64,000 nucleotides of DNA from Halomonas sp. NO4 (GTDB taxonomy: Bacteria; Pseudomonadota; Gammaproteobacteria; Pseudomonadales; Halomonadaceae): contig NZ_WHMA01000007.1 in NCBI RefSeq assembly GCF_010994375.1, forward strand, positions 62,142-126,141, given 5' to 3'. Shown here piece after piece: positions 28,464 to 38,101 of the stretch (its first letter is position 1; each line of letters starts with the position of its first letter). Below the pieces are notes generated by a model. That model saw only the letters and a list, made by a program, of their open reading frames with translations. It searched no databases and was not told the DNA's origin. The position numbers were made by a program, and so were the translations under genes.

Positions 28464-31400
28464 ATGTTCGCTGGCTGGCTGCTGATTGCCGTTTCACTGC
28501 TCTATATCGCCGTGCTGTTCGCCATCGCTTGGCGCGGCGATCGCCATGCCCGGGAGCACGGCGCCAGCCAGCGCCGACCGGTGGTCTACAGCCTGGCGCT
28601 GGCCATCTACTGCACCTCCTGGACCTTCTATGGCGCCGTGGGCCAGGCCGCCACCGCCGGCTGGTCCTTCGCCAGCATCTACGTCGGCCCCATCCTCACC
28701 TTTTTGCTGTTCTGGCCGGTGCTGGCCAAGATGATCCGCGTCGCCAAGCGCCAGAACATCACCTCCATCGCCGATTTCATCGCCTCGCGCTATGGCAAGG
28801 CACAGTCGCTGGCGGCCTTCGCCAGCCTGGTCGCGCTGATCGGCACGCTACCCTACATCGCCCTGCAGCTGAAGGCCGTGGCGGTCTCCTTCGACATCCT
28901 CACCGCTACCTCCTCGGAGGCACCCAGCACGCCGCTGTTCGGCGATACCGCCTTCTTCGTGGCGCTGGTGATGGCCGCCTTCGCCATCCTCTTCGGCACG
29001 CGTCATACCGATGCCACCGAACACCACGAGGGGCTGATCCACGCCGTGGCTTTCGAGTCCCTCATCAAGCTCCTCTCCTTCCTGCTGCTGGGGGCTTTCG
29101 TCACCTGGGGCATGTTCGACGGCATGGGCGACCTGCTGGGGCGGGCTGAATCCCAGCTAGAACTGCAGCGCCAGCTCGCCGACCAGGATTTCGGCCAGAG
29201 CTTCTGGGCACAGACCCTGCTCGCCATGCTGGCCATTCTCTGCCTGCCGCGACAGTTTCATGTGGCCGTGGTGGAGAACACTCATCGCGACGATGCCACC
29301 AAGGCGCGCTGGCTATTTCCGCTCTACCTGCTGGCCTTCGCCTTCTTCGTCGTGCCGCTGGCAGCTGCGGGCCTGGCGCTGTTTCCCGATGGCAGCGTTG
29401 AGCCCGACACCTTCGTACTGGCCATTCCCATGGCCTCGGGCAACGAGTGGCTTACCCTGCTCACCTTCATCGGCGGCTTCTCGGCAGCCACCGGCATGGT
29501 GATCGTGGCCACCGTGGCGGTGTCGATCATGATCTCCAACGAGATCGTGATTCCGGCGCTGTTCCGCCTGCGCTGGCTGGATGCCCGGCCCCGCGATTAC
29601 GGGCGCCTGGTACTGCGCGCGCGGCGCATCACCATCGGCGTGATTCTCGGGCTGGCGTACGGCTTCTATCAGATGGTGGCCGAATTCGGCTCGCTGGCCT
29701 CCATCGGCATGCTCTCCTTCGCCGCCGCGGCGCAGTTCGCCCCGGCGCTGATCGGCGGTCTCTACTGGAAGCGCGGCAACCGCATGGGCGTGGTCGCCGG
29801 CATGAATGCCGGCTTTGCCATCTGGGCCTACAGCCTGCTGATGCCGGCGATGGTCAATGCCGGGGTCCTGCCGGCGACATGGCTGGATGGCGGTCCTTTC
29901 GGCGTGACCTGGCTCACGCCCACCGCCCTGTTCGGCCTCAACATCGGCGACTCCTTCACCCACGGGGTGATGCTGTCGCTGGGGCTCAACCTCTTCTGCT
30001 ACATCTTCGTCTCCCAGCTCACCGCCCAGCGCGTCGTGGAGCGCATCCAGGCGTCGCTGTTCGTCGACAGCGTGGAGACCCGCCAGACCTCGGTGAACCG
30101 CCCCTGGACCGGGGCCACCACGGTGGGCGACCTGAAGGTGCTGTGCGAGCGCTTCCTGGGCGCTGGCCAGGTGGCGCGGGCCTTCGAGGACTACGCCCGG
30201 CGCAGCGGCCAGCACCTCGACGAGAGCGCCCGCGCCTCCATCGACGTCATCCAGTTCACCGAGCGCTTCCTCGCCTCGGTGCTCGGCGCCTCCTCGGCGC
30301 GCATCGTGGTCAACTCGGCGCTGCAGGGCCGGGGCATCGGCATCTCCGACGTCATCTCCATCGTCGACGAGGCCTCCCAAGTGCTGGAGTTCAACCGCGC
30401 CCTGCTCCAGGCCACCATCGAGAACATCAGCCAGGGCATCAGCGTGGTCGACCAGAACCTGCGCCTGGTGGTGTGGAACCAGCGCTACTTGGAGCTGTTC
30501 CGCTTCCCCGACCACCTGATCCGCGTGGGCGCGCCCATCGACAAGATCTTCCGCTACAACGCCCACAACGGCGAGTACGGTCCCGGCGACCCCGAGGAAC
30601 ATGTGCGCCTGCTGATCGACAACATTCGCGATGGCCAGCCCCACCGCTACGTGCGCTACCGCCAGGACGGCAGCGTGCTGGAGGTGCAGGGCAACCCCAT
30701 GCCCGGCGGCGGCTTCGTCTACACCTACCTCGACATCACCCAGCAGAAGCGCATCGAGGAGGCGCTGATCCGCTCGGAGAACAACATCCGCATCTACACG
30801 GACAACGTGCCGGCGCTGATCGCCTACTTCGACAAGGAGTGCCGCTACCTCTTCACCAACCGCGCCTACGAGCAGGCCTTCGGCATCGACCGCAACGAGG
30901 TGATCGGCAAGCACGTGGACACGGTAATCACCGGCGAGATGGCCCGCGAGCGTGCGCCCTGGATCCGTCGCGCCCTGGCCGGCGAGCGCGTGAGCTTCGA
31001 GGTCTCCATGGGCAGCGGCGACGCCATTCGCTACATGCTGGTCACCTACACGCCGCACTTCGGCGACAGCGGCGCGATACTCGGCTTCTTCGCCCTTTAC
31101 CAGGACATCACCGAGCGCCGCCTGGCCGAGATTGCCCTCAAGGAGACCAACGAGACCCTGGAGGAGCGCGTCCGCGAGCGCACCCAGGCGCTCTCGGAGG
31201 CCAACGCCGCCCTGCGCCAGGAGAACCGCGTTCGCGCCGAGGCCGAGCAGGCCCTGCGCCAGGCCAAGCAGGTAGCCGAGGACGCCAATGCCTCCAAGAC
31301 CCGCTTCCTCGCCGCGGCGAGCCACGATCTGTTGCAGCCGCTCAACGCGGCGCGGCTGTTCACCTCGGCGCTCTCCCCGGAGGTCGAGGCGAATGAATTA

Positions 31401-32411
31401 CGTCGCACCATTGGCCACATCGACAACTCGCTGCAGGCCGCCGAGGAGCTGCTCGGCACCCTGCTCGACATCTCCAAGCTCGACGCCGGCGCCCTCACGC
31501 CACGCCGCAGCCACTTCGCCCTGGCCGACATCATCCAGCCGCTGAGGGCCGAGTTCGAACTGATGGCCGAGGAGCGCGGCCTCGACCTGGTGGTGGTGCC
31601 CACGCGGCGATGGGTCGACAGCGACCCCCAGATGCTGCGCCGCATCGTGCAGAACTTCCTCTCCAACGCCATCCGCTACACCCAGGAGGGCCGGGTGCTG
31701 CTGGGCTGTCGCCGCCACGGCGAGCGACTGACCATCGAGGTGTGGGACTCGGGCCCGGGCATCCCCGAGTCCAAGCAGTGCGAGATCTTCCAGGAGTTCC
31801 GCCGCCTCGATCAGGTCTCGCGCCACAAGGAGAGCGAGAAGGGCCTGGGGCTAGGCCTCTCCATCGCCGACCGCATGAGCCGCGTGCTGGACCACCCGCT
31901 GCGCGTGCGCTCCTGGGAGGGCTTCGGCACCGTCTTTTCGGTCAGCGTACCGACCGTGGCCGCCCAGCCACAGGCAAGCCGGAGCGCTCAGCCGCCGACA
32001 CGACGCGCCGGCAACAAGCTCGCCGGCACCCGCATCCTGTGCATCGACAACGAGACGCTGATCCTCGAGGGAATGAAGGCGATGCTCTCCGGCTGGGGCT
32101 GCGAGGTGTTCACCGCCACCAGCATCGGCGGCGCCAAGTCGGTGCTGCGCCACCTGGACGGCGACCCCGACGCGATTCTTGCCGACTACCACCTGGACAA
32201 CGAGGTCACCGGCCTGATGGCCCTGGAAGCGCTGGCCGAGCGCCACGAGGATGCGGTACCGGGCATCGTGATCACTGCCGACCGCACCGAGGAGGTCGCC
32301 GAGGAGGTGAAGCGTGCCGGCTACCACCTCCTGCAGAAGCCGGTCCGCCCCGCCGCCCTGCGCGCCCTACTCACCCGGACCCTGCAGGCCAGCCGCGCGG
32401 CCAAGGCCTAA
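28464..32411 (+). CDS. crbS: CrbS-type hybrid sensor: SSS transporter fused to PAS-PAS-histidine kinase-receiver
   Basis: The ATG at 28464 has GGGGGAG six bases upstream; 1315 residues. Residues 1-540 form a full sodium:solute-symporter domain with about 13 helices. Two PAS domains follow (about 640-760 and 770-890), then a coiled coil. The kinase H box ASHDLLQPLN has the phospho-acceptor His954; NFLSNAIRYT, DSGPGIPE and GLGLGLSIA are the N, G1 and G2 boxes. A C-terminal receiver has Asp1241 (LADYHLD). CrbS/MxtR proteins sense acetate or related signals and phosphorylate CrbR to induce acs. The position opposite crbR fits. Confidence 0.93.
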   Translation: MFAGWLLIAVSLLYIAVLFAIAWRGDRHAREHGASQRRPVVYSLALAIYCTSWTFYGAVGQAATAGWSFASIYVGPILTFLLFWPVLAKMIRVAKRQNITSIADFIASRYGKAQSLAAFASLVALIGTLPYIALQLKAVAVSFDILTATSSEAPSTPLFGDTAFFVALVMAAFAILFGTRHTDATEHHEGLIHAVAFESLIKLLSFLLLGAFVTWGMFDGMGDLLGRAESQLELQRQLADQDFGQSFWAQTLLAMLAILCLPRQFHVAVVENTHRDDATKARWLFPLYLLAFAFFVVPLAAAGLALFPDGSVEPDTFVLAIPMASGNEWLTLLTFIGGFSAATGMVIVATVAVSIMISNEIVIPALFRLRWLDARPRDYGRLVLRARRITIGVILGLAYGFYQMVAEFGSLASIGMLSFAAAAQFAPALIGGLYWKRGNRMGVVAGMNAGFAIWAYSLLMPAMVNAGVLPATWLDGGPFGVTWLTPTALFGLNIGDSFTHGVMLSLGLNLFCYIFVSQLTAQRVVERIQASLFVDSVETRQTSVNRPWTGATTVGDLKVLCERFLGAGQVARAFEDYARRSGQHLDESARASIDVIQFTERFLASVLGASSARIVVNSALQGRGIGISDVISIVDEASQVLEFNRALLQATIENISQGISVVDQNLRLVVWNQRYLELFRFPDHLIRVGAPIDKIFRYNAHNGEYGPGDPEEHVRLLIDNIRDGQPHRYVRYRQDGSVLEVQGNPMPGGGFVYTYLDITQQKRIEEALIRSENNIRIYTDNVPALIAYFDKECRYLFTNRAYEQAFGIDRNEVIGKHVDTVITGEMARERAPWIRRALAGERVSFEVSMGSGDAIRYMLVTYTPHFGDSGAILGFFALYQDITERRLAEIALKETNETLEERVRERTQALSEANAALRQENRVRAEAEQALRQAKQVAEDANASKTRFLAAASHDLLQPLNAARLFTSALSPEVEANELRRTIGHIDNSLQAAEELLGTLLDISKLDAGALTPRRSHFALADIIQPLRAEFELMAEERGLDLVVVPTRRWVDSDPQMLRRIVQNFLSNAIRYTQEGRVLLGCRRHGERLTIEVWDSGPGIPESKQCEIFQEFRRLDQVSRHKESEKGLGLGLSIADRMSRVLDHPLRVRSWEGFGTVFSVSVPTVAAQPQASRSAQPPTRRAGNKLAGTRILCIDNETLILEGMKAMLSGWGCEVFTATSIGGAKSVLRHLDGDPDAILADYHLDNEVTGLMALEALAERHEDAVPGIVITADRTEEVAEEVKRAGYHLLQKPVRPAALRALLTRTLQASRAAKA

Positions 32412-32442
32412 CGGCGAGCTGCAGGCAATTGGAGGCTCGAAA

Positions 32443-32478
32443 GCGAAAAGCCCGTGACCTTGGTCACGGGCTTTTCGC
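32443..32478. terminator. Bidirectional terminator between crbS and crbR
   Basis: A perfect 17-bp stem (GCGAAAAGCCCGTGACC with its reverse complement) is closed by TT. The arms end in AAAA/TTTT, so both strands give U-rich 3' sides. It lies just after the crbS stop and before the tandem repeat. Confidence 0.85.
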
Positions 32479-32480
32479 TT

Positions 32481-32542
32481 GAACCTCGAACCTCGAACCT
32501 CGAACCTCGAACCTCGAACCTCGAACCTCGAACCTCGAACCT
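32481..32542. repeat. Heptameric tandem repeat GAACCTC, 8.9 copies
   Basis: Sixty-two bases are made of perfect GAACCTC units. The array starts two bases after the crbS terminator stem and ends inside the stop codon of crbR (CTA at 32541-32543). It is non-coding, in the convergent gap between the two genes. Perfect units suggest recent expansion by slippage. Confidence 0.95.
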
Positions 32543-33203
32543 AAGACTCCACCTTCGGCGGCTCCACCTCGAGCTTCTGGGCGGCAATCACTGCCTGGGT
32601 GCGCGAGTGCACGCCGAGCTTGCGCAGGATGGCGGTGACGTGGGCCTTGATGGTCGCCTCGCTGACGTTGAGCTCGTAGGCGATCTGCTTGTTGAGCAGC
32701 CCTTCGGTGAGCATGTTGAGCACGCGGAACTGCTGCGGGGTGAGCGAGGCGATGGCCTCGGCGAAACGCGACTCCTCCTCGTCGGCATCGCCCAAGGTGT
32801 CGGCCAGCTCCTGGGGCAGCCACACCTCGCCGTCGAGAATCTCGCCCACCGCCTCGGCGATCAGCGCCAGCGACGACGACTTGGGAATGAACCCCGAGGC
32901 ACCGTAATCGATGGCCCGGCGCACCACATGCGGCTCATCGCTGCCCGACACCACTGCCACGGGAATGTCGGGTGTCTGGCCGCGCAGCTGGATCAGCCCG
33001 GAGAAGCCGTGCGCGCCCGGCATGTGCAGGTCGAGCAGGATCAGATCGGCATCGGGGTGGCGGGTGACCACCTCGGTGGTGGCCTCCATGGTGTCGGACT
33101 CGACGATTTCGGCCTGGGGCGCCAGCTGACGCAGCGCCTGGGTCAGGGCTGCACGGAACAGCGGATGATCATCGGCGACGATGAATTTCTGGGCAAAGGC
33201 CAT
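32541..33203 (-). CDS. crbR: CrbR-type LuxR-family response regulator
   Basis: The start at 33203 has GGAGGAG upstream; 220 residues. The receiver has acidic DD at 11-12 and phospho-acceptor Asp58 (LILLDLHMPG). A LuxR-type helix-turn-helix follows (LTPQQFRVLNMLTEG to LGVHSRTQAVI, about 153-205). CrbR (ErdR in Pseudomonas) is phosphorylated by CrbS and activates acs and linked genes. It lies 232 bases downstream of acs on the same strand and converges on crbS. Confidence 0.92.
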   Translation of the reverse strand: MAFAQKFIVADDHPLFRAALTQALRQLAPQAEIVESDTMEATTEVVTRHPDADLILLDLHMPGAHGFSGLIQLRGQTPDIPVAVVSGSDEPHVVRRAIDYGASGFIPKSSSLALIAEAVGEILDGEVWLPQELADTLGDADEEESRFAEAIASLTPQQFRVLNMLTEGLLNKQIAYELNVSEATIKAHVTAILRKLGVHSRTQAVIAAQKLEVEPPKVES

Positions 33204-33382
33204 GGATTCTCCTCCGGTTCCTCGAGCAGTGGCGAGCCGACTGCCACGGCGCTGGCACTTTCGATCTGCAGGGTCGATCAGGACCATCGATCAAGACATT
33301 CAATCACGGCATGTTACCCCATGGCCAAAGCGTTTCCCAAGCGCTCACACCGGCATCGCGCCTTTCCTTGACTAGGGCCCGC

Positions 33383-33405
33383 AAAAAGCCGGCCCGAGGG
33401 CCGGC
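33383..33405 (-). terminator. Rho-independent terminator of acs
   Basis: The 8-bp stem GCCGGCCC / GGGCCGGC is followed on the minus strand by TTTTT. It lies about 30 bases after the acs stop and separates acs from crbR. Confidence 0.88.
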
Positions 33406-33435
33406 AAAGAGGTCAAGTGGAAGGGGGACAGCCCC

Positions 33436-35388
<1,953 letters not shown>

Positions 35389-35467
35389 TGATTGGCCTCT
35401 TCCAGGAGATGCACCCTCTCAGTGTATGTCACCGACCCCTTGTTGTTGGTGGGCCGGAACCGGGATG

Positions 35468-35487
35468 TACCCTTCAGCATATACCCC
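35468..35487 (-). promoter_or_regulatory. Candidate CrbR-type element upstream of acs
   Basis: On the minus strand GGGGTAT is followed eight bases later by GGGTAC, a direct repeat centred about 90 bases before the acs start. It resembles the element at 25347-25364. Confidence 0.35.
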
Positions 35488-35504
35488 AGGGTGCAGCCTT
35501 CCAC

Positions 35505-36107
35505 TTAGACATTGGTATCAGCTATTTTCTTTTTAATTTCATGAACTTGTGTTGGATTTTCATCCCCTGCAAAAGGCTGATAGACCAAGGTCTCAGCGCA
35601 GTGGCGACAGCGATAGACGCGCCCCTGGCTTGCCAGGGCATGGCGGCGAGAAGTGAAGGCGTGCTCGCGGCAGGCGCAGCGGTAGCGGTGGGGCGCCGGA
35701 CTCGCCCGGGCGGTGTCGAAACGGTGGGTGACGCGCGGCGCCAGGCCGAACAGGCGCCGCATCACGGTACGCCATTCGTGGCCGTGGGGGCGTATCCGGT
35801 GGCCCTCCTCGAGGTGATGAACCAGCCAGTGCGCCATCTCGTGGGGTACCACCTCGACGAAAAACTCGCGGCGGTTCTCGGCCAGCAGCACCGGATTGAA
35901 GCGCAGCCCGCCACGCCCGAAGTGGGCCTGACCGGCGCACTGGCCACGCAGGTCGAGCCAGACCGCCGGGCTCGGCAGGCCGGGATGCATCTCGCGACAC
36001 AGCTGGAAGGCCGCCGCTACCCGCTCGCGCAGGGCAGCGTGTAGCGCCGACTCGTCGAGGGCGTTGAGCCATTCGGCACCGGGCTCGGGAAGGGCTGGAC
36101 GGTTCAT
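35505..36107 (-). CDS. sprT: SprT-like zinc metallopeptidase family protein
   Basis: The 200-residue protein has HEMAH at 89-93 (zinc ligands His89 and His93, catalytic Glu90). A C-terminal zinc ribbon contains YRCAC and YRCRHC. SprT-like proteins resemble the protease core of eukaryotic Spartan, which cleaves DNA-protein crosslinks; the bacterial role is not settled. The start lacks a strong ribosome site. The gene is divergent from the UPF0149 gene. Confidence 0.88.
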   Translation of the reverse strand: MNRPALPEPGAEWLNALDESALHAALRERVAAAFQLCREMHPGLPSPAVWLDLRGQCAGQAHFGRGGLRFNPVLLAENRREFFVEVVPHEMAHWLVHHLEEGHRIRPHGHEWRTVMRRLFGLAPRVTHRFDTARASPAPHRYRCACREHAFTSRRHALASQGRVYRCRHCAETLVYQPFAGDENPTQVHEIKKKIADTNV

Positions 36108-36204
36108 GGGGTGCTAGAATGACGCTCCGTCACGGCGGCGTCCAGCCCAGGCTGACGGCTGTCCGCTCACGACCCCTTGAGCACGAACCCTTGCGAGAGC
36201 ACCG

Positions 36205-36849
36205 ATGTCCGATACGCCCCTGCCCCAGCCGCTGCTCGACGACGACGAACTCGAGCGCCTCGACGACTTTCTCGACTCCGAGCAAGTGGACCCCGATGCC
36301 CTCGACCTGATCGCCGCCCACGGCTTTCTGGTAGCGCTGGCCGTCGCCCCCCGCGACGTGGCACCGGCGGTATGGGTTGCCGAGCTCTTCCACGGCGAGC
36401 CGTCTTTCGCCGATGCCGCGGAACGCGGCGAGATCCTCGGCCTGCTCGAGCGGCTGCGCAGCAACGCCATCGAGATCCTGGAGCAGGGCGGGCTGCCCGA
36501 GCTGCCCTTCGAGGCGACGCTGGACGGCCTGCCCCCGGAGGAGACGCCCATCGGCGACTGGTGCGCGGGGTTCATGGAAGGCGTCTTCCTCGACGAGGCG
36601 GCTTGGTTCGCCGAGGATGAAGAGCGCATCGCCACCCTGCTGCTGCCCTTCATGGCGCTCTCCGGACTGTTCGACGACGAGCCGGACATGGCCGAGCTCA
36701 CCGCCGACACCGCCCGCCTCGAGTCGCTGGTCAGCCAACTGCCCGAGCTGGTGCTCGACCTCTACCTGCATTTTCGCGTGCCGCCGGAGACACCCAAGCC
36801 CAGCCCCCGCAGGAAGAAGCCGGCGGGCCGCGGCAAACGCGACCGCTAA
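36205..36849 (+). CDS. UPF0149 (YecA/YgfB) family protein
   Basis: The 214-residue acidic protein is of the UPF0149 family, with GDWCAGFMEGVFL near residue 115 as its best-known block. The C-terminus is a basic tail (SPRRKKPAGRGKRDR) rather than the SEC-C zinc tail of some YecA proteins. Function is unknown. Its stop codon overlaps the last bases of the convergent cardiolipin synthase gene by four bases. Confidence 0.85.
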   Translation: MSDTPLPQPLLDDDELERLDDFLDSEQVDPDALDLIAAHGFLVALAVAPRDVAPAVWVAELFHGEPSFADAAERGEILGLLERLRSNAIEILEQGGLPELPFEATLDGLPPEETPIGDWCAGFMEGVFLDEAAWFAEDEERIATLLLPFMALSGLFDDEPDMAELTADTARLESLVSQLPELVLDLYLHFRVPPETPKPSPRRKKPAGRGKRDR

Positions 36850-37967
36850 CGCAGCCGCGTCAGCCAGGCATCCAGCGTGCCGAAGCACCACTCCCGGGCG
36901 CGATGCCACCAGGGGCGCTGCACCCACTCACGGTACTGAATCTCGCGACTGGCGGCGAAATTGCGCTCGAACAGCGCCGCCACTTCGCCGGCGAAGCGGG
37001 CGTCGTCCACCTCCTGGTTGGCCTCCAGGTTCCAGTGCAGGCTCCAGTGGTCGAAGTTGCACGACCCGAGGCTCGTCCAGCGGTCCACCAGGGCGAACTT
37101 GGCGTGGATGAAACTCGGCTGGAACTCGTAGATGCGCACCCCCGAGCGCAGCAGGCGCCGGTAGAAGCGCTGCCCCGCGTAGCGCACCCCGGGCACGTCA
37201 TGGTTCTTGCCCGGCAGCAGCAGGCGGACATCGACGCCGCGCCGCGCCGCCCGGGCCAGCCGCATCCGCAGCGTCAGCGTCGGCACGAAATAGGGCGTGC
37301 ACAGCCAGATGCGCTGCTGGGCGGTGGAAACGCGCCCATGCAGCGAGTGGCGGATGGCCTGGTAGCGGTAGCCCTGCCCCCACACCACGCGACCGCGCAT
37401 GCCGTGGTAGTCCTCGCGGCGCTGCTCGGCCACGGCGAGCCGGTGGACCAGCGCCGGGGTACCGGCACCGCGCGTCATAGGCGAGTCCCACAACCGGCAG
37501 AAGAGACGCACCCAGTCCGCCACCACCGGCCCTTCGATGGCCACTGCCACCTCGTACCAGGCCTCGAGGAACTCGTCCACGGCCCCGAAGCCGCCGGTGA
37601 AAGCGCGTCGACCGTCCACCACCACCAGCTTGCGATGGTCGCGGGTAAGGTTGCGCGCCAGCGAGTGAAATCCCAGCGGATTGAACAGACGCAGCGCCAC
37701 GCCTCCCTCTTCCAGGCGCCGCCGATCCGCCGCCGAAAGTCCCATAGCGCCGTAACCGTCCAGCATCAGCGCCACCGTCACGCCGCGCCCCGCGGCCCGC
37801 GTCAGGGCATCGATCAGCGCCGTGGCCAGGCGGCCCGACTCCATCAGGTACAGCTCCACCAGCACCGAGTGGCGCGCCGCGTCGATGGCCTCGAACACCG
37901 CCGGCAGAAACCGCGACGACTCCGCCAGCAGTCGAAAGCGATTGCCCTCCCGCCAAACGCCATGCAT
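36846..37967 (-). CDS. Cardiolipin synthase-like phospholipase D family protein (ClsB type)
   Basis: The start at 37967 has AAGGAGA eight bases upstream; 373 residues. The two HKD motifs are intact: His111-Lys113-Asp118 (DHRKLVVVDG) and His288-Lys290-Asp295 (HAKFALVDR). There are no N-terminal membrane helices, as in ClsB rather than ClsA. Such enzymes make cardiolipin by transphosphatidylation. Placement divergent from plsB, the first step of phospholipid synthesis, supports a lipid role. Confidence 0.88.
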   Translation of the reverse strand: MHGVWREGNRFRLLAESSRFLPAVFEAIDAARHSVLVELYLMESGRLATALIDALTRAAGRGVTVALMLDGYGAMGLSAADRRRLEEGGVALRLFNPLGFHSLARNLTRDHRKLVVVDGRRAFTGGFGAVDEFLEAWYEVAVAIEGPVVADWVRLFCRLWDSPMTRGAGTPALVHRLAVAEQRREDYHGMRGRVVWGQGYRYQAIRHSLHGRVSTAQQRIWLCTPYFVPTLTLRMRLARAARRGVDVRLLLPGKNHDVPGVRYAGQRFYRRLLRSGVRIYEFQPSFIHAKFALVDRWTSLGSCNFDHWSLHWNLEANQEVDDARFAGEVAALFERNFAASREIQYREWVQRPWWHRAREWCFGTLDAWLTRLR

Positions 37968-38043
37968 GGCCCCTCTCCTTTGTTGACGCGCCTCGACTCT
38001 GGTGGATTGACGCACGATTACGACACAAGGAAAAGCCGCTCGC

Positions 38044-38072
38044 CTGACCCATGCCGCGTCGCGGGCTATACT
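38044..38072 (+). promoter_or_regulatory. Sigma70-like promoter of plsB
   Basis: CTGACC (38044-38049), a 17-base spacer and TATACT (38067-38072). The predicted start near 38079 lies between the first in-frame start (38051) and the ATG at 38102, supporting the latter. Confidence 0.6.
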
Positions 38073-38101
38073 GGGCCCTCGCTTACCGGACAGGCAAACG
38101 G

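Noticed and set aside
32481..32542. Heptamer array as a CRISPR array
   Set aside because: Units are 7 bp with no spacers and there are no cas genes.
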